Assembly (NCBI RefSeq): GCF_001277345.1
Contig: NZ_LIUT01000003.1
Coordinates: forward strand, 273,612-337,611
Length of the DNA stretch: 64,000 nt
From: Paenibacillus solani
Lineage (GTDB): Bacteria; Bacillota; Bacilli; Paenibacillales; Paenibacillaceae
Direction of reading: 5' to 3'
Part shown: in pieces, positions 35,177 to 43,919 of the stretch
How the letters are laid out: the number at the start of each line of letters is the position of its first letter
Numbering within the stretch: position 1 is the first letter of the stretch
Position numbers and translations under genes: made by a program
Notes under the pieces: generated by a model
Told to the model about the DNA's origin: nothing
Seen by the model: only the letters and a program-made list of their open reading frames with translations
The model's database searches: none

Positions 35177-35306
35177 ATCGCCCACACCCTTCTCCCCTGC
35201 TGGTAGAACCTTACCCAAGTGTACCGGATGAGGCGCAGGGGGAGGAATACAGAATGACATCAATAGTTTGCACTTATCACCATCTATACAATCGAAGCTC
35301 TATCTA

Positions 35307-35882
35307 TTACCCTTGATGGTATTTCGCTCTGTACTCGTCCTCCAGCATGCTCATTATAATCGAGTCATAATAACGATGCTCGTAATACAAGGCGTCACGC
35401 TGAACCCCCTCACGCTTAAAGCCAACCTTCTCGTATGCCTTGATTGCACGCTGGTTAAAGTCAAACACCTGCAGCTCAATACGATGAAGATTGAGGTTTC
35501 CGTAAGCATATTCCAGCAAAAGCCTCATGGCATCGGGCCCATACCCCATACCGAGATGCTCATCCGAACCAATAGCTATCCGCATATTTGCATTTCGATT
35601 AACGTAATCGATGTCCTGCAGAGCAATGTCACCAATGATCTGGTCATCGTCTGATAAAGCAATCAACAGCAGCATCGTATCCGGACTACCCGACTTGTCT
35701 TCAATATACCGCCTAACGCCATCGATTGTAAAAGCTTGCCGTGTTCCGGTCAGCCTTCGTATTTCCGGATGAAACAGCTTTTCATAATATCCTGCAGTGT
35801 CCTCTGGACCAAAAGGGCGCAAGTAAAGCCGTTCGCCTTCCAGAAACCGCACGGGTTTCGTATTCCGTTGAGCAGAGTTCAT
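35307..35882 (-). CDS. RimJ/RimL-type GNAT acetyltransferase
   Basis: 191 aa. RimJ/L layout: ERLYLRPFGPEDTAGYYE at the N-terminus, DIALQDIDYVNRNANMRIAIG, then EHLGMGYGPDAMRLLLEYAY (acetyl-CoA loop) and NLHRIELQVFDFNQRAIKAYEKVGFKREG. Relatives acetylate protein N-termini, polyamines or small molecules. The ATG at 35882 follows GGGAGG; an ATG 11 codons upstream has none. Neighbouring GNATs differ clearly in sequence, so this is not a recent duplication. Confidence 0.86.
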   Translation of the reverse strand: MNSAQRNTKPVRFLEGERLYLRPFGPEDTAGYYEKLFHPEIRRLTGTRQAFTIDGVRRYIEDKSGSPDTMLLLIALSDDDQIIGDIALQDIDYVNRNANMRIAIGSDEHLGMGYGPDAMRLLLEYAYGNLNLHRIELQVFDFNQRAIKAYEKVGFKREGVQRDALYYEHRYYDSIIMSMLEDEYRAKYHQG

Positions 35883-35959
35883 TCGATATAACCTCCCGTA
35901 TCCTCTGTAACTCATTTTTCCTTATACTATAACTAAGTTACCCTCAGGTGTTTCAGCAC

Positions 35960-36463
35960 TTAAATTGCACGGCCTACAATGACCAGATCCCGCTTGATTC
36001 CATCCAGCTCCGCAACAGCCGGGAGCAGTCCCCACTGCTCAAATCCAAACTTCTTCAGCAGTTTGAGACTCGGCTCATTATGGCCGAATATAAATCCGAC
36101 CAGATTGTGAATGTGAAGCCTCGGGCATTCCTCGATAGCTCTCTGAATTAAGATGCTCCCAGCCCCAGTGCCGCGGTATTTCTCGTTTACATATATACTG
36201 ATCTCAGCAGTGCCGTTATAAGCCGCTCGTCCATAAAAGGACTGAAAGCTCATCCAGGCAACCATCCCGTCTTCGGACCGCATAACCCATAGCGGACGAT
36301 GGTCGCTCTGATGTTCTTCAAACCAGCGTATACGGCTTTCAACCGTAACAGGCTCCAGATCGGCTGTGACTTTTCTGCTGGAAATCGTTGAATTGTAAAT
36401 GTCCACAATGGCCGGCAAATCCTCTTTGACGGCGTACTCAATATGATATGGATGTGTCACCAT
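35960..36463 (-). CDS. GNAT acetyltransferase, phosphinothricin acetyltransferase-like
   Basis: 167 aa. It shows the pattern of the PAT/YwnH branch: IVDIYNSTISSRKVTADLEPV near residues 18-40, WMSFQSFYGRAAYNGTAEISIYV, the loop EKYRGTGAGSILIQRA, and the final FGFEQWGLLPAVAELDGIKRDLVI. The family acetylates phosphinothricin or methionine sulfone/sulfoximine. The exact substrate is not certain. The ATG at 36463 has GGAGGT upstream. Confidence 0.85.
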   Translation of the reverse strand: MVTHPYHIEYAVKEDLPAIVDIYNSTISSRKVTADLEPVTVESRIRWFEEHQSDHRPLWVMRSEDGMVAWMSFQSFYGRAAYNGTAEISIYVNEKYRGTGAGSILIQRAIEECPRLHIHNLVGFIFGHNEPSLKLLKKFGFEQWGLLPAVAELDGIKRDLVIVGRAI

Positions 36464-36671
36464 GACCTTACCTCCGAATAGATGCGTAATTTTCCTATGA
36501 GAACTATTGTACAAGGGGTGACGGAAAAACGCTTCTATTTTTCACAGATGATCTTCATGAATGAAGGAATTCTGCACATATTAGGAGCAGACTTTACTTA
36601 CACGACTGAACGCGATACTCTTACATTGACGGGCTTAAGGCCGTCTTGGGTTAAAGAAAGGAATGAACAGA

Positions 36672-37760
36672 ATGAACGAACGATTGCTAAGTTTACTCCA
36701 ATCCATGAAAGCTCAGGGCTGGGATCATGTACTTATTACAGACCCTAAGCATGTTTATTATTTGACCGGGTTTGCGAGCGACCCGCATGAGCGCTTTTTG
36801 GGACTGCTCCTCTCCACTGCGAATGATCCAGTCCTAATTGTACCCGCTTTGGATAGAGAAGCGGCTGAGGCTGCTTCAACGGTTAAGCATATTGTCGCGC
36901 ATCAGGACACGGATAACCCTTACCTATTGCTTCAGCAGCAAATTCAGGGTACCGCAGGTACGCTGGCCGTGGAGAAGGACCAGCTGTCGGTCACTCGTTA
37001 TGAGCAGCTGCAGCAGCATGTTAAGTCAGAACAGGTCGAGGATGTAGGGGATGTGCTTCGCGGACTCCGAATTCGAAAATCCGCCGAGGAAGTGAGCATC
37101 ATTAAACATGCTGTGCGGCTGGTTGAAGATGTGCTGACTCAAGGGCTGGCCCAAGTAAAAATCGGTGTTAGCGAAATCGAACTTGTCGCCGAGCTGGAGT
37201 ATTTGATGAAGAAACTGGGCGCTGATGCTCCCTCCTTCGCCACTATGGTTTTATCCGGTCCCAACACCGCCCTGCCTCACGGTGTTCCCGGTACCCGCCG
37301 GATTGAAGCAGGGGATCTGCTCATGTTCGATCTTGGGGTATATGCGGGCGGTTATGCATCGGATATCACGCGTACGTTTGCCGTCGGCGAGCTGAAGTCG
37401 GAAGCGGTCAGCATCTATGAGACGGTTCTCGCTGCAAATCTGGCCGGCATCCAGGCTGTAAAGCCTGGCGTAACCTACGGGTCGATTGACCGGGCAGCAC
37501 GCAAAGTGATTGATGATGCAGGATATGGCGCTGCGTTTGTGCACCGCCTCGGACATGGTCTTGGCATGGATGTTCATGAATATCCGTCCGTCCATGGACT
37601 GAACGAGGAAATACTGCAGCCCGGAGCCGTGTTCACCATCGAACCGGGTATTTATCTCCCAGGCGTAGGTGGCGTGAGGATTGAGGATGATGTCCTCGTA
37701 ACCGACCATGGCGTTGAGGTCCTGACCTCGTTCCCGAAAGAACTGACCACCATCGGATAA
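36672..37760 (+). CDS. M24 metallopeptidase, Xaa-Pro aminopeptidase/dipeptidase-like
   Basis: 362 aa with a creatinase N-terminal domain (1-125) and a pita-bread C-terminal domain. Dinuclear metal ligands are visible: D in LLMFDLGVYAGGYASDITRTF (two Asp), His in HRLGHGLGMDVHEYP, Glu in FTIEPGIYLPG and Glu in GVRIEDDVLVT. It probably cleaves X-Pro dipeptides or N-terminal residues before proline in the cytosol. AAAGGA is 9 bases before the chosen ATG. Monocistronic, with a terminator downstream. Confidence 0.92.
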   Translation: MNERLLSLLQSMKAQGWDHVLITDPKHVYYLTGFASDPHERFLGLLLSTANDPVLIVPALDREAAEAASTVKHIVAHQDTDNPYLLLQQQIQGTAGTLAVEKDQLSVTRYEQLQQHVKSEQVEDVGDVLRGLRIRKSAEEVSIIKHAVRLVEDVLTQGLAQVKIGVSEIELVAELEYLMKKLGADAPSFATMVLSGPNTALPHGVPGTRRIEAGDLLMFDLGVYAGGYASDITRTFAVGELKSEAVSIYETVLAANLAGIQAVKPGVTYGSIDRAARKVIDDAGYGAAFVHRLGHGLGMDVHEYPSVHGLNEEILQPGAVFTIEPGIYLPGVGGVRIEDDVLVTDHGVEVLTSFPKELTTIG

Positions 37761-37776
37761 TTGAACCCACCATGAT

Positions 37777-37816
37777 AAAAAGCCCGGGCCGTTCTTATAA
37801 CGGAATCCGGGCTTTT
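37777..37816 (+). terminator. Terminator after the M24 peptidase gene
   Basis: AAAAAGCCCGG...CCGGGCTTTT, with inner CCGTT/AACGG. Confidence 0.9.
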
Positions 37817-37890
37817 GCTTTTGTCATCTATCTGATTAATGCTGTCATTGTACTGATTAAGAGATGGTAATTTGCAGTTGATTCATATGC

Positions 37891-37935
37891 AAAAGAGCCA
37901 TCTACCGGCAGTAATCATGCCTTCAAGATGGCTCT
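37891..37935 (-). terminator. Terminator after tcyP
   Basis: Minus strand AGAGCCATCT...AGATGGCTCT followed by TTTT, 15 bases past the tcyP stop. Confidence 0.8.
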
Positions 37936-37949
37936 CTTGGTTGTGCTTT

Positions 37950-39350
37950 TTAGGTCTGCACCATGTCCAGTTCAATATGGTCGTCGTTGTACACGTCTTT
38001 ATCCACTTCATTCATGACTTTGCCAGTAATCACGCCAGCTGTCATGGAATCATTCACATTCAGGGCGGTCCGTCCCATATCGATCAATGGCTCGACAGAG
38101 ATCAGTAGACCCGCCAAGGCAACTGGCAAGTTCATCGTGGACAGCACGATGAGCGATGCGAAGGTTGCTCCGCCTCCAACGCCCGCCACGCCGAAGGAGC
38201 TGATCATCACGACTACTATCAAGGTTAGGATGAACGACCAGGAGGTCGGGTCCACATTGGCTGTCGGCGCGATCATGACTGCCAGCATAGCCGGATAAAT
38301 CCCCGCGCAGCCGTTCTGTCCGATCGTGGCGCCAAACGTAGCCGAGAGGTTTGCGATGCCTTCTGAGACGCCCAGTTTCTTATTCTGAGTCTGTACGTTT
38401 AACGGAATGGTAGCCGCACTCGAGCGGGATGTAAAGGCGAAGGTCAGCGTCGGGAATACCTTTTTCACGTATTTAAGCGGGTTGAAACCGAATATCGCAA
38501 GCAGCACAAGATGGATAATGAACATCACAATTAAGGCCACATAGGAAGCTAGAACGAAATCAATCAAATTGATGATGACCGCAAGGTCGGTGGTGGCAAT
38601 CGTTTTGGCCATAAGCGCCAGGATACCGTAAGGTGTCAGACGCAGCACCAGCGTGACGATACGCATAACGACGCCATAGACTGCATTGATCATGTTGCGG
38701 AACGTCTCCGCCTGTTCCTTGTTCTTCCGGTCCAAGCCGAGCACCGCAATCCCGACAAAAGCCGAGAATATGACGACCGCAATCGTTGACGTTCTACGTG
38801 CTCCGGTCATATCAGCGAACGGATTGCTCGGAATGAAATCAAGGATTTGCTGCGGTAAGGTGCGGTCCTGAACATCTCCCAGCCGCTCCTGCAGCAGAGC
38901 GCCTTGCTGCTCTTCGGCAGCGCCGCCCTGGATATTCACAGCGGATAAATCGAAAGCCAGTGCGGTTGTAATTCCGACCGCAGCAGCGATCGCCGTTGTA
39001 AGAAGCAGTACCGTGATAATGAGTCCGCTCATTTTGCCCAGATTACGACCGCCCTTAAGCTTCATAATAGCTGATATGATCGATACCATGATAAGGGGAA
39101 TGACCATCATTTGCAGCAGCCTGACGTACCCGTATCCAATCAGATTAAACCAATCGGTGGATTTCACCACTACATCCGAGGTCGAAGTGTAGATGAGCTG
39201 AAGCGCCACGCCGAACAATACACCCAAACCCAGCCCGGCAAACACGCGTTTCGTAAACGAGTAATGCTTTTTCTGCATCCAGTACAGAATACCGACTAAC
39301 AGAAAGAGAACAAGAACATTGATGATAACCCAAAGCGTTTCCATCCTCAT
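37950..39350 (-). CDS. tcyP: L-cystine symporter, DAACS family (TcyP-like)
   Basis: A 466-aa sodium- or proton-coupled dicarboxylate/amino acid symporter fold with 8-9 hydrophobic segments. Conserved features: MMVIPLIMVSIISAIMKL, the serine-rich hairpin SRSSAATIPLNVQ, LSATFGATIGQNGCAG and the final VEPLIDMGRTALNVNDSM. Length and motifs fit B. subtilis TcyP (463 aa), which imports cystine (established). An AGGAGG site precedes the ATG; a second ATG two codons later is also possible. In B. subtilis the gene is controlled by CymR; no convincing site was verified here. Confidence 0.92.
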   Translation of the reverse strand: MRMETLWVIINVLVLFLLVGILYWMQKKHYSFTKRVFAGLGLGVLFGVALQLIYTSTSDVVVKSTDWFNLIGYGYVRLLQMMVIPLIMVSIISAIMKLKGGRNLGKMSGLIITVLLLTTAIAAAVGITTALAFDLSAVNIQGGAAEEQQGALLQERLGDVQDRTLPQQILDFIPSNPFADMTGARRTSTIAVVIFSAFVGIAVLGLDRKNKEQAETFRNMINAVYGVVMRIVTLVLRLTPYGILALMAKTIATTDLAVIINLIDFVLASYVALIVMFIIHLVLLAIFGFNPLKYVKKVFPTLTFAFTSRSSAATIPLNVQTQNKKLGVSEGIANLSATFGATIGQNGCAGIYPAMLAVMIAPTANVDPTSWSFILTLIVVVMISSFGVAGVGGGATFASLIVLSTMNLPVALAGLLISVEPLIDMGRTALNVNDSMTAGVITGKVMNEVDKDVYNDDHIELDMVQT

Positions 39351-39550
39351 AAATCCTCCTATTCTTCAAAAAAGGATATGCTGCCTCATCCTGATGTCAT
39401 AAGTGCGCTAATATGTAGTCATTTCCATTTAGCCGCCCACTCTAAACATTACATTACCCGTTTGACGTGTAATTCCTACCGGAACTGTTGTTTTTGTGTG
39501 TATATTTATTATATGGATGGGATTACCCGGTATATTCTTCGTTTATCGTA

Positions 39551-40369
39551 TCAAGTGTGCGACAAGAGCAGAACCAGATAAATCAATATGACCGTTTCGA
39601 TGAGCTCATTCAATGCGCCGTAAGTATCCCCCGTCAATCCGCCAAGTCTTCGGCTCATTCGGCCAGCCGCCAAACTTCCCGCAGCCCAAGCAATGAACGG
39701 TATTATCAGGCCTCCTCCCCCTATCCACCAACTCTTGGGCGAGAAGCCTGTGATTACATTCCAGCCTAAAATGACCAGCGTTAACAGGAGCGCCATTACG
39801 CCTGCCAGCAATCTCTTTCTCCCGGTCAGTCCGTGAAATAGAGCAGCAAGCCCCTCGCTCCCCCGTGCCATGGGAAAGCGATACATGGCATGAACCATAA
39901 ACCAGCGGCTCCAGATTGGAGCGAGCATCAGGAGCATAACTTCTTGTCTCCATGTTCCACCAGCTAATTCCCATACCGACATGATCAAGGACGTCTTTAG
40001 GAGAAGCAGCAGTACACAGGCGATAACGCCCATCGCCCCAACGCGGCTATCCTTCATGATCTCCAGCATCCGTTCACGTGAACGATAGCTCAGCAATGCA
40101 TCAGCGCTGTCCATCCAGCCATCGAGGTGCAGCCCACCCGTCAAGGCTACCCATACCACCAGCATGATGACTGCGGCTGGAAAGGAAGGCAGCACAAAGC
40201 TTAGGCCCAGTCCCAATCCTACAACAATAAAACCTATGACCGCCCCCACCAATGGATAAAAAATGACGCTCCGCTGTTGAACTTCCGGCGTAAAAGGAAC
40301 CTCCCTTCTAATCGGAAGCCTGGATAAAAATTGAAAAGCGGCCGCAGCCGCTTCGAACATCTTGCTCAT
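39551..40369 (-). CDS. cobS: Adenosylcobinamide-GDP ribazoletransferase
   Basis: Membrane enzyme joining adenosylcobinamide-GDP with alpha-ribazole(-phosphate), the last step of the nucleotide loop. 272 aa with several hydrophobic segments and the family motifs GGLHLDGWMDSADALLS, RMLEIMKDSRVGAMG and RLGGLTGDTYGALNEL. The ATG overlaps the cobU stop (ATGA). Last gene of btuF-btuC-btuD-cobT-cobU-cobS. Confidence 0.95.
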   Translation of the reverse strand: MSKMFEAAAAAFQFLSRLPIRREVPFTPEVQQRSVIFYPLVGAVIGFIVVGLGLGLSFVLPSFPAAVIMLVVWVALTGGLHLDGWMDSADALLSYRSRERMLEIMKDSRVGAMGVIACVLLLLLKTSLIMSVWELAGGTWRQEVMLLMLAPIWSRWFMVHAMYRFPMARGSEGLAALFHGLTGRKRLLAGVMALLLTLVILGWNVITGFSPKSWWIGGGGLIIPFIAWAAGSLAAGRMSRRLGGLTGDTYGALNELIETVILIYLVLLLSHT

Positions 40370-40950
40370 ATCAGATACTCCCTGCTCTTGATTTCCATCG
40401 GGATGCCCGCAGTCACCACGAAGACCTCATCACAGACTTCGGCCAGCCTCTGGTTCATAATCCCTGCCCAGTCACGATATATTCGGCCCAAAGGATATTC
40501 CGGTACAATCCCTGAACCCACTTCGTTAGTCACCAGGATGATCATGCCCGGATAGATTTGCACCGCCCTTGCCAATCTGCCGATTTGAAGTCTCAACCGT
40601 TCTTCCATGGCAGCCGTTCCCTCGGGTTCGGCCTGCAGCAGCACATTCGAGAGCCATAGGGTAAGGCAGTCCACAACCACCGCAGGTGCATTAGATCGAG
40701 ACTCACCCTCGCCAAGCGTATCCAGTAGTTCTGGCAGAGCAACAGGCTCCTCCACAGTCTCCCAAGCATAGGCCGAATCATGCCGGCGGTCTTGATGAAT
40801 TCGGATCCGTTCCCGCATCTCATCGTCATAGGCTTGCGCTGTCGCCACATACATGCCGGAATCGGCCCGCTTCATGCACAGCTTCTCCGCGAATGAACTC
40901 TTCCCGCTTCTCGCCCCCCCGGTTACCAACACACTTCCTTGTTGACTCAT
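40366..40950 (-). CDS. cobU: Adenosylcobinamide kinase / adenosylcobinamide-phosphate guanylyltransferase
   Basis: A bifunctional 194-aa enzyme that phosphorylates adenosylcobinamide and transfers GMP to it. P-loop TGGARSGKSSFAE (10-22), RIHQDRR with the guanylylated histidine region, VVDCLTLWLSN and LVTNEVGSGIVPEYPLGR are all present. Both its start and stop overlap neighbours by 4 bases (ATGA), indicating tight coupling with cobT and cobS. Confidence 0.96.
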   Translation of the reverse strand: MSQQGSVLVTGGARSGKSSFAEKLCMKRADSGMYVATAQAYDDEMRERIRIHQDRRHDSAYAWETVEEPVALPELLDTLGEGESRSNAPAVVVDCLTLWLSNVLLQAEPEGTAAMEERLRLQIGRLARAVQIYPGMIILVTNEVGSGIVPEYPLGRIYRDWAGIMNQRLAEVCDEVFVVTAGIPMEIKSREYLI

Positions 40951-42026
40951 ACGGCTCCTCCACTAATTCCGGCACTCTCAAACGTCGCCATCTCACTCAT
41001 AATTCTGCACGCTGCTTCTACTAAATGCAGACACAGCACCCCGCCTGTCCCTTCTCCAAGACGCATATCCATTTGCAGCATTGGATGAAGACCCAGCTCT
41101 TCGAGCAAGAGTACATGAGCCTGCTCATGCGACACATGGGAAGCGATCATGTAGGACAAGGCCTCTGGGCAGATGGATTTGGCTACCAGGGCAGCCGCAC
41201 TCGATATAAACCCGTCAATCAATACTGGACACCCGTGGGCTGCCGCGCCAAGAATAAGTCCAGCCAAGCCGCCGATTTCATATCCTCCAACCTTGGCCAG
41301 CACATCGATTGGATCTTCGGCTTGTGGCGCATTGACTTGTATGGCCTGTTCAACTACTTGAATCTTATGGCTTAGCCGCTCATCGGTTACGCCAGTTCCG
41401 CGACCTACGACCTCGGATGGCTGCCTACCTGACAGTACCGAGAAAATAGCTGCACTAGGGGTCGTATTTCCGATCCCCATCTCTCCGGTCACGAACAATT
41501 GCGTACCTTGCGACACAAGCTCTGCCGCCACCTCTGCTCCTGTAACTAGAGATTGGAGCGCTTCTTCACGCGTCATAGCGGGGCCTTTGACCATATTAGC
41601 TGTACCTCTGCCAATATTACGGGACAGGAGCTTCTCATGGTTCAGCTCGGTCGCTACGCCGATATCCACACAATGAACGTCTGCTCCCGCTTGACGGGCG
41701 AGCACATTAACGGCAGCCCCTCCATTTAGAAAATTTATGACCATCTGAGGTGTCACCTCAGCCGGGAACGCGCTGATTCCTTCTTCGCAGACTCCGTGGT
41801 CTCCAGCCATGACGACAACCGATTTTTTGGCCAGCGTAGGTTTCATTTGCCCCGTAATTCCGGCTAACTGGATGGCGAGCGATTCCAGCTTGCCCAAGCT
41901 CCCCGGAGGCTTCGTCAATGTATCCAAATAAGCGGCTGTTTCGGCCTGTACTTTTGTATTCAACGGTTTAATGTCAGACGTGATGCGATGCAAAGTATCC
42001 ATCATGTCATTGATGTTATTGGTCAA
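40947..42026 (-). CDS. cobT: Nicotinate-nucleotide-dimethylbenzimidazole phosphoribosyltransferase
   Basis: It activates the lower base (dimethylbenzimidazole) to alpha-ribazole phosphate. 359 aa with TKPPGSLGKLE, VVMAGDHGVCEEGISAFP, FLNGGAAVNVLARQAGA, TGEMGIGNTTPSAAI and the catalytic Glu in RLGEGTGG. The start is read as TTG at 42026: it lies about 9 bases after AGGAAGGGG and overlaps the end of btuD by 11 bases. The longer ATG frame (42104) would run far into btuD without a site. Confidence 0.95.
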   Translation of the reverse strand: MTNNINDMMDTLHRITSDIKPLNTKVQAETAAYLDTLTKPPGSLGKLESLAIQLAGITGQMKPTLAKKSVVVMAGDHGVCEEGISAFPAEVTPQMVINFLNGGAAVNVLARQAGADVHCVDIGVATELNHEKLLSRNIGRGTANMVKGPAMTREEALQSLVTGAEVAAELVSQGTQLFVTGEMGIGNTTPSAAIFSVLSGRQPSEVVGRGTGVTDERLSHKIQVVEQAIQVNAPQAEDPIDVLAKVGGYEIGGLAGLILGAAAHGCPVLIDGFISSAAALVAKSICPEALSYMIASHVSHEQAHVLLLEELGLHPMLQMDMRLGEGTGGVLCLHLVEAACRIMSEMATFESAGISGGAV

Positions 42027-42876
42027 TGAAACGATCCCCTTCCTCTTCTGCCTCCATCTTACATCCCGGGTCGATATGCGGCAATCCCCCTGCGTAGGAT
42101 GCACGATTCGCTGTTAACAATACCTGCGGTGCTCCATTCTCGGGATGGGTCACAATGGCGGGCTCTACCCGAAAAATCCGGCGGATATAAGCAGCAGTCA
42201 GCACCTCCTCCGGCGTTCCGATCCCTGCGATCTTACCCTGGTCGAGCACCAGCAGCTTATCGCAGAATTGCGCTGCCAGATTCAGGTCATGCAGTACGCT
42301 GATCACCGTTATACCGGACGTGTTCCGCCACTCTGCCACCATATCCATGAACTGAAGCTGATAGCGGATATCCAGGTAGGTTGTCGGTTCATCCAACATC
42401 AGCAGTGAAGGCTCCTGAACCATGATCTTGCCAAGAGCGACACGCTGACGCTGTCCGCCGCTTAACTCGGTAAGCCGCCGTTCCTCCAGACCGTTAAGGT
42501 CCAGCTTTTTGATGATAGCTTCGATAAGCGGCTCCGCATCCTTCTCCTCGCGGCCCAGCCAATTCAGGAACGGGAATCGTCCCATCTCCAGTACCTCACG
42601 GACCGTAAAATCCGTGGGCTCCAGACCTTCCTGCTGAAGCACCGCTACGATCCGTGCTAATGCTTTTCGGCCATAACTCCCAAGCTCCCTGCCCAGGAGG
42701 GTAACATTTCCTTCCGTAGGGCTCTCCACACCGGATAGCAGCTGCATGAGGGTGGACTTACCACTTCCGTTCGGACCAATGATTCCCCACCATTCTCCTT
42801 CGCCAATATGAAGGTCCATTCCTGCGAGAATAGGCATTTTGCCATACGCTTTGCCAAGTCCGCGGGCTGTGATCAT
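42016..42876 (-). CDS. btuD: Cobalamin/corrinoid ABC transporter, ATPase
   Basis: 286 aa. Complete ABC ATPase of the FecE/BtuD type: Walker A GPNGSGKST (about 35-43), Q-loop LQQEG, signature LSGGQRQRVALG, Walker B LLMLDEPTT and H-loop VLHDLN. The C-terminal 30 residues are an acidic extension. The ATG at 42876 overlaps the permease stop (ATGA) with GGGAGG upstream. Corrinoid specificity is inferred from its place between the riboswitch and cob genes; an iron-siderophore role is less likely. Confidence 0.93.
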   Translation of the reverse strand: MITARGLGKAYGKMPILAGMDLHIGEGEWWGIIGPNGSGKSTLMQLLSGVESPTEGNVTLLGRELGSYGRKALARIVAVLQQEGLEPTDFTVREVLEMGRFPFLNWLGREEKDAEPLIEAIIKKLDLNGLEERRLTELSGGQRQRVALGKIMVQEPSLLMLDEPTTYLDIRYQLQFMDMVAEWRNTSGITVISVLHDLNLAAQFCDKLLVLDQGKIAGIGTPEEVLTAAYIRRIFRVEPAIVTHPENGAPQVLLTANRASYAGGLPHIDPGCKMEAEEEGDRFIDQ

Positions 42877-43919
42877 GTTAACGCCTCCCTGCGCCGTTTT
42901 TTGTTCCGGTACAGCAGATACGCAAAGAACGGAGCACCGATAAACGCCGTCACTACCCCCAGCGGGATTTCCATTGGAGCCAGCACGGACCTTGCCGCCG
43001 TATCGCACCAGACCATGAATATGGCTCCACCCAAAGCCGATAGCGGAACAATGACGCGGTAATCGGAGCCGGTAATCAAGCGGATCATATGCGGCACAAC
43101 CAGTCCTACGAACCCAATAACGCCGGATACCGACACAGCTGCAGCGGCAAGCAGGGTTGCAACGATCAGCACACTGGTTTTCAGCCGATCCACATTTACT
43201 CCCATATGAGCGGCCTGCCGTTCTCCTAGCGACAAAATATTAAGCGCCCGCGACCTGCTCCATAAGTATATAAAACCTGCGATAAAATACGGGAAAAGGA
43301 TGGCCGTATACGACCATCCACGCATGCTCAGGCTCCCCATGGTCCAATAAAGGATCTGGTTTACCGTATCTTTGGACATTACAGTTAGAAACGAAACCAC
43401 CGCGCCCAGAAACGACTGCATTACGACGCCCGACAGGATCAACCCATGGATGGGCAGCTTTCCTTGATCCCTCGCTAGCAGAAGAACGACCCACAGAGTC
43501 CCTGCCCCGGTGAGAAACGCTACAAGCGGCAGCGTATAGCCTCCGGCAAAGGAGTATTCCATTCCGTAAAAAATAAGAGATGCCGCCCCAAGAGCAGCAC
43601 CCGAGGATACACCAAGCGTGAACGGATCCGCCAGCGGATTTCGTAATACGCCCTGAAAAGCGGCTCCGGCAATCGCCAGGGAGGCTCCTACGAGCATCCC
43701 CAGCAATATGCGCGGCAATCTGACCTTCATTAAGATTTGCTCGGATGAAGCTTCCCAGTTCGGAACGATGGAATCGCCGATGCCCGGCAGCCGGTGCAGC
43801 AGCATCGCCCCAATCTCTCTCACAGGCAGGTGCACAGAACCGATTCCGAGACTGACAACCAAGGTTAACAGTAATAGGATCAGGCCGGCCGCACCGAATC
43901 CTGCAAGTTTTTTACTCAT
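42873..43919 (-). CDS. btuC: Cobalamin/corrinoid ABC transporter, permease
   Basis: 348 aa, FecCD/BtuC family, about ten membrane helices. Family motifs: RLPRILLGMLVGASLAIAGAAFQ, NPLADPFTLGVSSGAALGA, and the ATPase-coupling loop GVIGFVGLVVPHMIRL. It pairs with the downstream ATPase and the upstream binding protein, with ATGA overlaps at both ends. Substrate assignment rests on context (B12 riboswitch leader and cob genes in one transcript). Confidence 0.93.
   Translation of the reverse strand: MSKKLAGFGAAGLILLLLTLVVSLGIGSVHLPVREIGAMLLHRLPGIGDSIVPNWEASSEQILMKVRLPRILLGMLVGASLAIAGAAFQGVLRNPLADPFTLGVSSGAALGAASLIFYGMEYSFAGGYTLPLVAFLTGAGTLWVVLLLARDQGKLPIHGLILSGVVMQSFLGAVVSFLTVMSKDTVNQILYWTMGSLSMRGWSYTAILFPYFIAGFIYLWSRSRALNILSLGERQAAHMGVNVDRLKTSVLIVATLLAAAAVSVSGVIGFVGLVVPHMIRLITGSDYRVIVPLSALGGAIFMVWCDTAARSVLAPMEIPLGVVTAFIGAPFFAYLLYRNKKRRREALT

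Noticed and set aside
36482..36748. 88-aa plus-strand frame overlapping the M24 peptidase start
   Set aside because: Lacks a ribosome binding site and overlaps a clear gene in another frame.
39460..39500. GGAATT-containing stretch upstream of tcyP resembling a CymR site
   Set aside because: Only a few positions match the remembered consensus; too weak to list as an operator.
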